A DNA stretch of 57,044 bases from CAZYXZ01 sp964651395 (GTDB lineage: Bacteria > Actinomycetota > Actinomycetes > BP-191), in assembly GCA_964651395.1 (NCBI GenBank), contig CAZYXZ010000010.1, positions 1 to 57,044 of the forward strand, read 5' to 3'. The notes under the pieces are model-generated. The model had not been told where the DNA came from. It made no database searches and saw only the letters and a list, made by a program, of their open reading frames with translations. The position numbers and the translations under genes are program-made. Below, piece by piece: positions 47,336 to 56,529 of the stretch (positions are counted from its first letter, which is position 1; the number at the start of each line of letters is the position of its first letter).

Positions 47336-48472
47336 ATGGCGGTCTCGATCGGCTTCGGCCGCGGCGTCATCACGCCGGACCTGCCCGTCGTACTGGCGGG
47401 GTTCGGTGCCCGCAAGGGACCGGCGACCGGCATCCGAGACGACCTCGAGGCGCATGCCGTCGTCCTCCGCTCGGGCGCCGACACCCTGTGCCTCCTGGTG
47501 CTCGACCTGCTGCTCCTCGGCGCGGACCTGGCCGGCCCACTCCGCGCGGCCGTCGGTGCTGCGCTCGGCACATCACCGGCGAACGTCCTCACGTCGTGCA
47601 CGCACACCCACTCCGGGCCTGCGGCGACGCGCTCGGTGCGCCGGATCGGCTGGCCGATCCCGGCGGGCTACGTCGAGCGGCTGGTCGACGGCTGCGTCAC
47701 CGCGGCGCAGGACGCGCTCGCGCGATGCGAGCCGGCGACGTTGGCCTACGCCAGGGCTCCGCTGCCGGCCGAGCTGTCGATGAACCGCCGCGGCCTGCCC
47801 TACGACCCGACGTTCGCGGTGCTCGACGTACGCCGGTCCGACGGCACGCGCCTCGGCAGCATCGCGTCGGTGGGCATCCACCCGGTAGCCCTGGGCGTCA
47901 CGTGCACCGAGGTCTCCGGCGACTGGGTGACCAGCTTCCGCAGCAGCGCGTCGGCACTGACGGGCGCGCCGGCGGTCCTGCTGCCGGGTGCGCTGGGCGA
48001 CGTGAACCCGGCGCGCGACCCGCACACCGAGCCGGACGCCGGCGGCAACTGGGAGACAGCGCGCATCCTGGGCACGGAGGTGGCCGATGCGGTGGCGGGT
48101 CTCCTGCCGGACGTCGAGCCGATCCCCGACACGGCGTCGGTGGTCGCGCGTCGCGTCGTACCGATCCGCGCCGGGTTCACCATCCCGTCGGTGCTGATGG
48201 GCACGGTCGGTCGCAAGGTTGACGTGGAGCTGCTCGAGTGGTCGATCGGCGGTGTGCGGCTGCTGTCCGTGCCGGGCGAGGCGTTCCACGCGATGGGCCG
48301 CGACATCGAGCGGGCACGCGACGACCGTGCCCTGATCGCCGGTCTCGCGCCGGCGTACCACGGCTACCTACCCGACCCGTTCCGGTCCGGGTACGAGGAG
48401 AAGATGAGCCACGGCCGTCGCTTCGTGGCCCGCGTGCGCGAGCTGCTCGTCGACGAGAGCCCCTCCGCGTGA
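47336..48472 (+). CDS. Neutral/alkaline ceramidase-superfamily hydrolase
   Basis: A 378-aa protein covering the N-terminal catalytic region of the neutral ceramidase family: FGRGVITPDLPVVLAGFG at the start, LTSCTHTHSGPAAT with zinc ligands H90 and H92, NRRGLPYDPTFAVLDVRRSDG, SVGIHPVALGVTCTEVSGD (third His) and LLPGALGDVNPARD. It lacks the C-terminal Ig-like domain of secreted ceramidases and has no signal peptide, so it probably works in the cytoplasm on an amide-containing substrate. TGATG overlap with the MaoC gene. Start ATG 47336 is 17 bp after the ROK stop. Confidence 0.82.
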   Translation: MAVSIGFGRGVITPDLPVVLAGFGARKGPATGIRDDLEAHAVVLRSGADTLCLLVLDLLLLGADLAGPLRAAVGAALGTSPANVLTSCTHTHSGPAATRSVRRIGWPIPAGYVERLVDGCVTAAQDALARCEPATLAYARAPLPAELSMNRRGLPYDPTFAVLDVRRSDGTRLGSIASVGIHPVALGVTCTEVSGDWVTSFRSSASALTGAPAVLLPGALGDVNPARDPHTEPDAGGNWETARILGTEVADAVAGLLPDVEPIPDTASVVARRVVPIRAGFTIPSVLMGTVGRKVDVELLEWSIGGVRLLSVPGEAFHAMGRDIERARDDRALIAGLAPAYHGYLPDPFRSGYEEKMSHGRRFVARVRELLVDESPSA

Positions 48473-49227
48473 TGAGCGACATCGACGTCGTGGGCTGTTC
48501 TTCCGCGCCGTGCGAGGTCGACGCGCCCGACCTGCATCCGATCACCACCATCGCCGTCGAGTGGAACGCACCGTTCGCGTGGTCGCCGGCATGGGCGACG
48601 CTGTGGCGCGACCACGGCGGGTACGCCGTCCACGCCTGGCACGCGTTCGAGGTGCACCGGAACGCGTCCACACCACTGCGGTGCCGGCTCTCCGCGGAGG
48701 TGGTCGGCCAGCGCTCGACCCGCGCCGGGGCACTGACCGTCGTCCGGTACGACGCCGCGGACGCGGACGGCCCGCTCTGGACGACCCGCGCCGGCGTGCT
48801 CTGGCGCGGGCTGTCCACGACGGACCGCGGGGACGCCGTCGCGCCGGTCATCGAGACGCCGGACGGCGACGTCGCATCGGTGCAGGTTCCCGTCGCGGCC
48901 GGCTACGCGCTGGAGTACAGCGAGGCGAGCGGCATCTGGAACCCCGTGCACACCGACCCGGACGCCGCGCGGGCGGCCGGCCTCGACGCGCCGATCCTGC
49001 ACGGGAGTGCCACTCTCGGCCTGGCTCTGGCCGCGGCTGCGCACGAGGGCACGTGGCGGCGCGTCAGTGCCCGGTTCCTCGCCGCGGTGACGCCCCCCGA
49101 CGTCCTCACCGTCGTCAGCGATCGCCAGGGCGACCTGGTCCGGATCACGGCCAGCCGCAGTGACGGCATTGCCGTACTCGCCGCCACGGCCGAGCATCGC
49201 GCCAACACGAGAGGAGCCGCGGAGTGA
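48472..49227 (+). CDS. MaoC-like hot-dog protein, hydratase-motif variant
   Basis: A 251-aa protein with MaoC hot-dog features in the C-terminal half: NPVHTDPDAARAAGLDAPILHGSATLGLA. In active enoyl-CoA hydratase-2 enzymes the loop reads GDxNPxH with catalytic Asp and His. Here it is GIWNPVH (G154, H160), so the Asp is missing. It may be a thioesterase-like or partner subunit. The N-terminal half appears to be a second, diverged hot-dog. It is coupled to the ceramidase-like gene and to the downstream acyl-CoA synthetase (GTGA). Confidence 0.82.
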   Translation: MSDIDVVGCSSAPCEVDAPDLHPITTIAVEWNAPFAWSPAWATLWRDHGGYAVHAWHAFEVHRNASTPLRCRLSAEVVGQRSTRAGALTVVRYDAADADGPLWTTRAGVLWRGLSTTDRGDAVAPVIETPDGDVASVQVPVAAGYALEYSEASGIWNPVHTDPDAARAAGLDAPILHGSATLGLALAAAAHEGTWRRVSARFLAAVTPPDVLTVVSDRQGDLVRITASRSDGIAVLAATAEHRANTRGAAE

Positions 49228-50891
49228 GTGTCCTGGAGGAACGCCGCGAGCTGCTCGCCGAGGTCGGCACGCAACGCCTCGTCGACCTGCTGCACACCAA
49301 CGCGGTCGAGTACGCCGACGACGCGGCGCTGTCGTGGCGCGACGGCGACGCGTGGACCACCGCGACCTGGGCCTGCTACCGGGGCCAGGTCGACCGGGCC
49401 GCCGCGGGGCTGGTGGCCGCCGGGGTGCAGTACGGCGACCATGTCGCGATCCTGGCCGGCAACCGGCCCGAGCATGTGGTGGCCGATCTCGCGGCGCTGA
49501 CCATCGGCGGGGTCCCGGTGTCGGTGTACCTGACCCTCACGCCCGACCAGATCTCCTACGTCCTGCGCGATGCCGCCGTGACGCTTCTCGTCGTCGAGAA
49601 CGTCGCTGCCCTGGAGCGCCTCGCCGGCATCCGCGCCGATCTGCCCGACCTGCGCACCGTCGTGGTCATCGACGCGAACGGGGCCGACGTCGACTCGTGG
49701 GCGAACCTGCTGGCGCAGGGGGAGGCCCGGCTGGCCGAGGATTCGGAGCTGCTCACCCGTGCGGCGGAGCAGTGCGACGGCAGTGACCCGGCCACGGTGA
49801 TCTACACGTCGGGGACGACCGGGCCGCCGAAGGGCGTGGTGCTGACGCAGGCGAACGTGCTGTTCCTGCTCGCGTCGCTGGACCGCGTGACGTCGTTCGA
49901 GGAGGGCTTCGACAACATCTCGTACCTGCCGATGGCGCACATCGCGGAGCGGCTGTTCTCCCACTACATCGGTCTCGTGCGGCACGGGCACACGTGGTTC
50001 TGCGCCGACCAGTCGCTGATGCTGCCGACACTCGTCGCCGCGCGGCCTCATGCCTTCCTGGGCGTCCCGCGCGTCTGGGAGAAGCTGATGTCGGCGCTGT
50101 CCGCCATGTTGCCCGCGGCGCCGGCCGATCTGCCGCCCGAGACCCGCGCGGCCGTCGTGGCCAAGATCGGACTCGACCGGTGCAGCTTCGCCGCCAGCGG
50201 CTCGGCGCCCATCGGCGTCGACGTGCTCGAGTTCTGGAGCGACCTCGGCGTACCCATCCTCGAGGCGTACGGCATGACCGAGACCACGGGCGTCACGAAC
50301 ATCAACCGGCCCGGTGACGCGCTCCCCGGCACCGTCGGCCCCGCCATTCCCGGCGTCGAGCTGCGGCTGGCCGAGGACGGCGAGATCGAGGCCCGCGGGC
50401 CGAACCTGATGCCCGGCTACCTCAACAAGCCGGAGGCCACCGCGGAGGTCATCGACCGCGACGGCTGGCTGAAGACCGGCGACCTCGGCGAGATGACGGA
50501 CGACGGTCGGCTGCGCATCGTCGGGCGCAAGAAGGAGCTGATCGTGACGGCGGGCGGCAAGAACATCGCGCCGGTGCCGATCGAGAACGCGGTCAAGGAG
50601 AGCCCGCTGGTCGGCCAGATCTGCGTGATCGGCGATCGTCGTCCGTACCTCACTGCCCTCGTCGTCTTGGACGCGGAGGCGCCGCGCGAGGACGTCGACG
50701 TCGACGCCGAGGTAGCGCGCGCGGTCGAGGCGGCCAACCAGCAGTTCTCGCGCGTCGAGCAGATCAAGAAGTACGCGATCCTCGACCAGGAATGGACCCC
50801 CGACGGCGGCGAGCTGACCCCGACGCTGAAGCTGCGCCGCTCGGTCATCCACGACAAGTACGCCGACGTCATCGACGGCCTCTACACCTGA
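49224..50891 (+). CDS. Long-chain acyl-CoA synthetase/AMP-dependent ligase
   Basis: A 555-aa ANL-superfamily enzyme. TVIYTSGTTGPPKGVVLTQANV is the P-loop, EAYGMTETTG the A5 motif, WLKTGDLGEM the hinge, and GRKKELIVTAGGKNIAP the C-terminal catalytic Lys region. It resembles FadD15-like long-chain CoA ligases (no signal or membrane anchor). Together with the MaoC-like and ceramidase-like genes it suggests an acyl chain is activated after amide cleavage. GTG 49224 overlaps the MaoC stop. A large palindrome follows the stop. Confidence 0.93.
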   Translation: MSVLEERRELLAEVGTQRLVDLLHTNAVEYADDAALSWRDGDAWTTATWACYRGQVDRAAAGLVAAGVQYGDHVAILAGNRPEHVVADLAALTIGGVPVSVYLTLTPDQISYVLRDAAVTLLVVENVAALERLAGIRADLPDLRTVVVIDANGADVDSWANLLAQGEARLAEDSELLTRAAEQCDGSDPATVIYTSGTTGPPKGVVLTQANVLFLLASLDRVTSFEEGFDNISYLPMAHIAERLFSHYIGLVRHGHTWFCADQSLMLPTLVAARPHAFLGVPRVWEKLMSALSAMLPAAPADLPPETRAAVVAKIGLDRCSFAASGSAPIGVDVLEFWSDLGVPILEAYGMTETTGVTNINRPGDALPGTVGPAIPGVELRLAEDGEIEARGPNLMPGYLNKPEATAEVIDRDGWLKTGDLGEMTDDGRLRIVGRKKELIVTAGGKNIAPVPIENAVKESPLVGQICVIGDRRPYLTALVVLDAEAPREDVDVDAEVARAVEAANQQFSRVEQIKKYAILDQEWTPDGGELTPTLKLRRSVIHDKYADVIDGLYT

Positions 50892-50896
50892 GGACC

Positions 50897-50944
50897 CCGT
50901 TGAGATGAGAGTTTCAGCGGTCGCTGAAACTCTCATCTCAGCGG
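50897..50944. terminator. Near-perfect palindrome between convergent genes
   Basis: TGAGATGAGAGTTTCAGCG (50901-50919) and CGCTGAAACTCTCATCTCA (50922-50940) pair perfectly, 19 bp with a 2-nt loop. The stem extends to about 23 bp with one G-T wobble. It lies 10 bp after the plus-strand stop and 11 bp before the minus-strand stop, as a bidirectional terminator would, though the 2-nt loop is unusual. Confidence 0.6.
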
Positions 50945-50950
50945 TCTGGG

Positions 50951-52657
50951 TTAGAGCTGGGTTACCGCGCCGGAACGGGAGATGCGGAACGTCGCGCCGC
51001 CGACGGCAGTGACTTCGACGTGGTCGCCGTCGAGGACAGGTGGCGAGAGCAGCACCGGGCCGTCGGCACGGTACGGCCCCATCGCCTGCGGTGCCGGGGC
51101 GTCGAGGTCGGCGACCCAGCGCGGCGTGCCGTCCCGGCCGATGCAGTGCAGCGCGCCGTACGACTCGACGACGAGGACCACGTCGTCCCAGACGACCGGC
51201 GGCACGGGGTTGAACCAGCCGCGCGTCGGTGCCGACCACACCACCTCACCAGTCGCCGCTCGAATGCGGTCGAGACGCGCGCCGAGCCGTACGACGTACA
51301 CATCCTCGCCGTCCGGGTCGGGCGTGAGGCCGGCCATGACGACCCGCGGCAGCAGCACCGGCAGCTCCTCGGGCGGGCAGGCGTAGACGCAGCGCGCCTG
51401 CTCTACGTACGGCCACAGCGTGGCGCCGGTCGCGGGGTCCAGCGCCCAGAGCGCCGGGTCCTGCGCGGCGAACGCCACGAGGAGCCGATGGTCGACGAGC
51501 GCGGGGTGGCTGAACGACGTGAGGTTCTCGCGCTGGCCGAGGTCGCTGCGACGCCACACGACCTGACCCGTCGCGAGGTCCAGCGCGCAGAAGCAGTCGA
51601 CGTCGCCGACGAAGACCCGCGTCCCGTCGGTGGCCGGGCGCAGGTGCACCCACAGCCGCAACGGGTCGTCGTGCAGGCGTGTGCGCCAGTGCTCGGCACC
51701 GGTGGCCACGTCGACGCAGGCGACCTCGCCCTCGACCGACACCGCGACCACGACGTCGCCGACGACGAGCGGCGGCGCCTTCACCGCCGAGCCGAACGGC
51801 ACGACCCAGTCGGTCGCGTCCCCAGTCCGGCGCTCGAGCGATCCGCCGGGGCCGTCCTCGTCGCGCGAGACGACGAGACTGCCCTCCCCCACCGGCTCCG
51901 GCTCGGCGAGCGGGTGTGCCGGGCCGAGCCCGACGCCGGCCGGGCGTGCGACGGTGCGGACGTCGAGGTGCTGGCCGTCCCAGGTGGCGACCCGGTACTG
52001 GGCCGGCGAGTAGTCCAGCCCCCCGAACGTCGCCGTGCCGGTGTTGTAGTGCACCGTGCCCGCCGACTCCACGACGCGCGTCGTGTGCCAGTGGCCGGAG
52101 AACGACGCGATCGGCCGGACCGGCAGCCGGTCGTAGAAGCTGCTGCTCATCTGGTCATGCGTGAGCAGGACGACCGGCGTACCCGCTGGCAGCGCTGAGA
52201 GGTCGGCGGCGAGCCACTCCTCCTGCTCGCGGTGGTCGTGCCGCGTGCGCCACGTGAACCAGTCGATGGCGGCGAAGTGCACGCCGTCGTGGTCGAAGGA
52301 GAACCAGCGCGACCCGACCCGCGCCTCGTACGCCGGGTTCGGCGTCAGCTGGTTGTCGTGGTCGTGGTTGCCCGGGATCGAGACGACGCGGACCGGCGCC
52401 TTCGCCACGATCTCGGCGTACGCCGCGAGCTCCGCGTCGCTGCCGGTGTTCGTGAGATCCCCGGTAGCCACGACGAAGTCCGGCGACAGGGCGGCGATCT
52501 CGTCGAACAGCGCGCTGAGCACCTCGGGCGTCGTGACGATCCGGTCGTGCAGTCCCTCGCCGTCGATCCAGTAGGTCGCGTCGCCCTGCCCCTCGCCGTA
52601 TGCCGAGTCGCCCAGCGAGAGATGCAGGTCGGTGACCTGTACGAACGAGAAGGCCAT
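50951..52657 (-). CDS. Metallophosphoesterase fused to a PQQ-like beta-propeller
   Basis: A 568-aa protein. The N-terminal calcineurin-like phosphoesterase has all metal motifs: VTDLHLS, ATGDLTN, PGNHDHD, LTHDQM and SGHWHTT near 190. From about 290 a PQQ/WD-like propeller begins (VVGDVVVAVSVEGEVACVDVATGAEHWRT, TRVFVGDVDCFCALDLATGQVVWRR, ALWALDPATGATLWPY), each block ending in the W-x-x turn typical of PQQ repeats. No signal peptide. ATG 52657 is the start of the fold. It is separated by 4 bp from paralogue B and is likely part of that operon. Confidence 0.87.
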   Translation of the reverse strand: MAFSFVQVTDLHLSLGDSAYGEGQGDATYWIDGEGLHDRIVTTPEVLSALFDEIAALSPDFVVATGDLTNTGSDAELAAYAEIVAKAPVRVVSIPGNHDHDNQLTPNPAYEARVGSRWFSFDHDGVHFAAIDWFTWRTRHDHREQEEWLAADLSALPAGTPVVLLTHDQMSSSFYDRLPVRPIASFSGHWHTTRVVESAGTVHYNTGTATFGGLDYSPAQYRVATWDGQHLDVRTVARPAGVGLGPAHPLAEPEPVGEGSLVVSRDEDGPGGSLERRTGDATDWVVPFGSAVKAPPLVVGDVVVAVSVEGEVACVDVATGAEHWRTRLHDDPLRLWVHLRPATDGTRVFVGDVDCFCALDLATGQVVWRRSDLGQRENLTSFSHPALVDHRLLVAFAAQDPALWALDPATGATLWPYVEQARCVYACPPEELPVLLPRVVMAGLTPDPDGEDVYVVRLGARLDRIRAATGEVVWSAPTRGWFNPVPPVVWDDVVLVVESYGALHCIGRDGTPRWVADLDAPAPQAMGPYRADGPVLLSPPVLDGDHVEVTAVGGATFRISRSGAVTQL

Positions 52658-52661
52658 CCGG

Positions 52662-54410
52662 CTAGTGGAAGGTCGGTCCGGACCAGACCGGCAACGGGTT
52701 GGGCGTGCCGGGCGGCTCGACCTCGCTGTAGTAGCGCAGCATCCAGTACGTCGCGAGGAAGTCGATGCTCGGCCCGCGCCACGGCGTGACGTGGTCGCCG
52801 GTGGCGACCGTCGGGTCCTTCTGCCAGAGGAAGTCGGCGAGGCGCCGGACCCCGACGGGGAGCGGGTGCTTCGCGCGGACACCCTCGGTACCCGGCTTGA
52901 ACGGCAGCTCCTGCCGCTCGCCTGTGGGCAGCGTCACCATCATGTCCGTCTGGTCCTTCGGCAGGCACTCGAGCGGGCGCTTCTCGAGCGGCGCGCTCGG
53001 CCCGGGGTCGGTGGTGATGTCGCAGCGCACGGCGTGGATGAACGGCGTCACGCCGCGGCGGGCGTTGTAGTCGTGGAACGCGTGGTAGTCGAGCCACTGC
53101 CGGTTGAGGCTCACCGCCTCGGCCAGCCGGTCCGGCTCACGGGTCAGCGCGTAGACCATCGCCTCGAAGAACGCGTTGCCGTCGTCGGTGAGCGAGGCGT
53201 CGGCCACGCCGATCGCCCGGAGGATCTCCTCGCGCACCAGCGGGTCGGTCTCGAGACGCACGAGGTTGAACAGCGACATGAGATTCAGCTGGAACTTGTA
53301 GTAGGCGTCGTGGGGGGTCTGCGAGTCGACGAACTGCGACCCGGCCACCTGCCAGAGCGACACGGCCAGCTCGGCCTGGTAGAGCACGTCGTAACGCTGG
53401 AGCTTCGCGGTGTCGCCGAGCAGCTCGGCCCCGCGACGAGCGGTCTTCAGCATGTTCAGCCGGTGACCCGGCACCTGCTGGAACAGCGGGCTGACCGGGC
53501 CCTTGAGATCGTTGTGACCGAACACCGGGTTGGCCACCGTGCCGTGCGGGCGCGGCTGGAACCACAGGTACTTGAGGGCGTAGTCCGTGATCGCCATCAG
53601 ATCGCCGGAGAGCAGCTCGCGCTGCTTCGGGTTCTCCTCGGTCGCGAAGAAGTCCAGGGCTACCGAGAGGCCGAAGATGGTGCCGGCGTAGGAGTCGCGA
53701 CTCGTCGAGCCGATGCAGAAGTAGTTCTTGCCGTCGTCGAAGGGCAGCGGCCCGATCAGCTCACCGGTGGGCGCGAAGTTGGTCCGCAGGTCGGCCACCT
53801 TGGAGACCGCCTTCTCCGGGGTGCAGGTGCGCATCAGCAGTCCGGCCTCGCCGGGGATGACCCCGCCGCCGTAGGACAGCCAGCCGAACTCGTCGTAGTT
53901 CTTCGAGTGGTCGACCTTGGGCTCGAGCTCCGTCTGCCAGTTCTTCGCGATGTTCACGAGGATGTGGAAGTAGTCGACCATCTGGCGCACGCGCGCGGCG
54001 GCCTCGTCGCGCTGGCCCCGCCAGAACCGCACCGCGGTCGACCCGCCCCGCCCGCGGTCCAGCGGGTTGGCCCCGAGCTTGCGCAGCTCCGCCTTGGCCT
54101 GCGCGTAGCGCCAGGACTGACCGGCCAGGTAGACGCCGGTGTAGTTGCCCGAGTCGCCCTCGCCGACCATGTTCGTGGGCTTCGCCTTGGGGTTCACCTG
54201 CGGCCACGAGTCGTAGTGCAGCGGCGTGACCATGCCGTAGAAGGTGAAGTGCGGGATCAGCGCCTCGAACCGCATGGCCGCGGCCAGGTCGGCCGGTCGG
54301 TCGAGCGGACCGGTGCCGTCGCTGACGGCCGGTGGCGACGCGGCGCCGACGGCGGTGACCGGCACGAGCAGGGCCAGCACCAGCAGGGGGATGAGCCGAC
54401 GCTGCTTCAC
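52662..54410 (-). CDS. Secreted protein of unknown function, paralogue B (582 aa)
   Basis: Signal peptide 1-23 (MKQRRLIPLLVLALLVPVTAVGAAS). Shared blocks with paralogue A: GDSGNYTGVYLAGQSWRYAQAKAEL near 85, RDSYAGTIFGLSVALDFF, ADFLWQKDPTVATGD near 538 and PSIDFLATYWMLRYYSEVEPP near 555. The overall order of blocks is the same, so it is a full-length paralogue with about 40 extra residues, mainly in the first 80. It contains further Cys (RTCTPEKAV, FCIGSTSRD). Function unknown. ATGA overlap with the LivG-type gene upstream links it to the transporter. Confidence 0.8.
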   Translation of the reverse strand: MKQRRLIPLLVLALLVPVTAVGAASPPAVSDGTGPLDRPADLAAAMRFEALIPHFTFYGMVTPLHYDSWPQVNPKAKPTNMVGEGDSGNYTGVYLAGQSWRYAQAKAELRKLGANPLDRGRGGSTAVRFWRGQRDEAAARVRQMVDYFHILVNIAKNWQTELEPKVDHSKNYDEFGWLSYGGGVIPGEAGLLMRTCTPEKAVSKVADLRTNFAPTGELIGPLPFDDGKNYFCIGSTSRDSYAGTIFGLSVALDFFATEENPKQRELLSGDLMAITDYALKYLWFQPRPHGTVANPVFGHNDLKGPVSPLFQQVPGHRLNMLKTARRGAELLGDTAKLQRYDVLYQAELAVSLWQVAGSQFVDSQTPHDAYYKFQLNLMSLFNLVRLETDPLVREEILRAIGVADASLTDDGNAFFEAMVYALTREPDRLAEAVSLNRQWLDYHAFHDYNARRGVTPFIHAVRCDITTDPGPSAPLEKRPLECLPKDQTDMMVTLPTGERQELPFKPGTEGVRAKHPLPVGVRRLADFLWQKDPTVATGDHVTPWRGPSIDFLATYWMLRYYSEVEPPGTPNPLPVWSGPTFH

Positions 54411-55225
54411 GTTCTTCCTCTTCTCCGTGTTGCGACGGCGCCCGAGCGGTTGATGGCGCTCGGGTCGTCGCCCAGATAGGAACGAATGACCTCGGGATCG
54501 GCAACGACGTGCTCCGGGCGGCCCTGCGCGATCACGCGTCCGGTCTCCAGCGCGTAGAGCCGCTCGGCCAGCCCGAGCACGAGGGGCATGTCGTGCTCGA
54601 TCAGCACGAGCGCGCAGCCCAGCTCGTCGCGGACGCGCCGCAGCAGTGGCGCCAGCGCCTCGGCTTCGCGCTGGGCGATCCCAGAGGAGGGCTCGTCGAG
54701 CAGCACGACCTTGGGCCGCGCAAGGAAGAGGCAGGCCAGGTCGACGACCCGCCGGGTGCCGGTGGAGAGCTCGCCGACGAGCTTGTCCCGGTACGCCGCC
54801 AACCCGAAGCTCGCGACCAGCTCCTCCGCCGCCACGGTGGCCGCCGTCTCGGCGGCCCGCGTCGCCGGCAGGCCGAACAGGGACGCGACGACGTTGCTGC
54901 CGGCGGGGCGCCGCGACTCCGATGCGACGCGCAGCGTGTCGAGGACGGTCATCGAATGGAACAACCGCGCGTCCTGGAAGCTGCGGCCGAGTCCGGCTCT
55001 CGCGCGCTCGTGCGTAGGCGCGTCGCTGATGTCGACGCCGTCCAGCCGGACGACGCCCTCCCCTGGCGTGATCCCGGACAGGCAGTCGAACAGCGTCGTC
55101 TTACCCGCGCCGTTGGCCCCGATGATGCCGACGATCTCCCCGGCCGCCACATCGAGGTCGACGCCGTCGAGCGCCCGGACGCCGCCGAAGGAGACGCCGA
55201 TGCCTCGCGCCTCGAGCAGGGTCAT
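54407..55225 (-). CDS. LivG-type ABC ATPase
   Basis: A 272-aa ATPase. GANGAGKTT is the P-loop, GRSFQDARLFHSMTV the Q-loop, ELSTGTRRVVDLACLFL the signature (LSTGT in place of LSGGQ, common in LivG), VVLLDEPSSGI the Walker B, and LIEHDMP the switch His. It probably pairs with the LivF domain of the MFS fusion and the LivHM permease 10 kb away. ATG 55225 overlaps the GH84 stop (ATGA). This separation of LivG from the other subunits is unusual. Confidence 0.92.
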   Translation of the reverse strand: MTLLEARGIGVSFGGVRALDGVDLDVAAGEIVGIIGANGAGKTTLFDCLSGITPGEGVVRLDGVDISDAPTHERARAGLGRSFQDARLFHSMTVLDTLRVASESRRPAGSNVVASLFGLPATRAAETAATVAAEELVASFGLAAYRDKLVGELSTGTRRVVDLACLFLARPKVVLLDEPSSGIAQREAEALAPLLRRVRDELGCALVLIEHDMPLVLGLAERLYALETGRVIAQGRPEHVVADPEVIRSYLGDDPSAINRSGAVATRRRGRT

Positions 55226-56529
55226 GACGCACCTCCGGTGAGCATCTCCAGCGCGCGGCGGCAGATGTGGTCCACCAGAGTGTCGCCCTCGACGACACCG
55301 GCCTCGTCGGCGTACTCCGTGTCGCCCTCGCGCCGGGTCACCGGGTACATCGCGTAGCGGATGCCGAAGAGCTGGTGCTCCTGCAGCCGAACCCGGCGCC
55401 AGGCCTCGGCGACGGCGAACGCGCCCCCGGGTCCGTTCTCGCCCGCGCGCAGGGCGTGGAGGACGAAGGCGATCGCGAAGGCGTCCCACTCCCAGGCGGT
55501 GAGCCACGGCTCCAGCTCGGCGACCCACTCCACATCCAGCCCGTCCCGGCAGCCGCGCGCCAGCCACTGCTCCAGCCGATGGTCGTCACCGGCGAGCGCC
55601 GCGTAGGCCCACTCGGCGAGCTCGGGGTCCGGTGCCGGATCGGTCAGCCACGAGCGCGCCGCGCGGGCGAGCGGCGCGAGCCCCGGTACGCCGGCCACGA
55701 CCGACTGCCACTGCCGCTCGCGATGTCCGGTCGGGTCGCTCCACCAACGAAGAGCGACCGCCACGCCGACCCGGCTCGCCCGCGGCAGCGCCATGGTGTT
55801 GAACAGCGCGCCACCCGTCGCCTCGACGACGGCGGGGTCACGCGCCGGGTACGGCCCGAGGTGCAGCACGCCCGCCATCGGCCCGTCGGCGACCGGAAAG
55901 TTGTCGGCGAGCACGAGCCGCCGGCCCAGCTCCGTGGCGAGCCGGCGCGCGACCGCGGCCGGCACGTCCGGGCTCACGATCGCCGGGCCGGTCCACATGA
56001 CGTCGACACCGTCGGGCAGGGCCGCGGCGAAGGCAGCGAGGTACGCGGTCACGCGATCGGTCGCGTAGTCGACGGGACAGGCCGCCCAGCGCACGTCGTC
56101 GGGCAGGGCCGCGACTGCTGCGGCCACCGCGTCCCCGTGCGCACGACCGAGCTCAGCGCCACCAGGTGCGACGTCGTCGAAAGCGACGCCGAGACTGCGT
56201 ACGCCGATCTCGTAGAACGCGCGCAGCTTGCTGACCAGTGCCGGCTCGTCGCCGGCCCGCCAGTCCAGGCCCGGCGAGAGCACGAAGCCCACCTCGACGC
56301 CGACCGCTCGCCCGGCAGCCACCAGCTCGGCGAACTCGGCCAGGCGCTCGGGCGGGTACGGCTCACGCCAGCGGTCGCGCTGGAACGGGTCGTGCTTCGG
56401 CGCGTAGACGTAGTCGGTGCCACCGGCGTCGGTGCCCAGCCAGCGCACGAAGTCGAGGCGCTCGTCGTGGGAGAACGGCGGGCCGTAGAACCCCTCGAGA
56501 GCGCCGTGCCAACGGCGGGGCACGATCAC
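55222..56529 (-). CDS. GH84-type beta-N-acetylglucosaminidase domain protein
   Basis: A 435-aa protein beginning RRWHGALEGFYGPPFSHDERLDFVRWLG, the family GH84 (O-GlcNAcase/hyaluronidase-like) start. The double Asp motif VAFDDV (D118, D119) matches the catalytic acid pair of substrate-assisted hydrolysis of N-acetylglucosaminides. GTDYVYAPKHDPFQRDRWREPYP and WTGPAIV segments agree. There is no signal peptide, so the substrate is probably imported. GTG 56529 overlaps the hydrolase stop as GTGA. It fits a ROK-regulated aminosugar theme. Confidence 0.88.
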   Translation of the reverse strand: MIVPRRWHGALEGFYGPPFSHDERLDFVRWLGTDAGGTDYVYAPKHDPFQRDRWREPYPPERLAEFAELVAAGRAVGVEVGFVLSPGLDWRAGDEPALVSKLRAFYEIGVRSLGVAFDDVAPGGAELGRAHGDAVAAAVAALPDDVRWAACPVDYATDRVTAYLAAFAAALPDGVDVMWTGPAIVSPDVPAAVARRLATELGRRLVLADNFPVADGPMAGVLHLGPYPARDPAVVEATGGALFNTMALPRASRVGVAVALRWWSDPTGHRERQWQSVVAGVPGLAPLARAARSWLTDPAPDPELAEWAYAALAGDDHRLEQWLARGCRDGLDVEWVAELEPWLTAWEWDAFAIAFVLHALRAGENGPGGAFAVAEAWRRVRLQEHQLFGIRYAMYPVTRREGDTEYADEAGVVEGDTLVDHICRRALEMLTGGAS

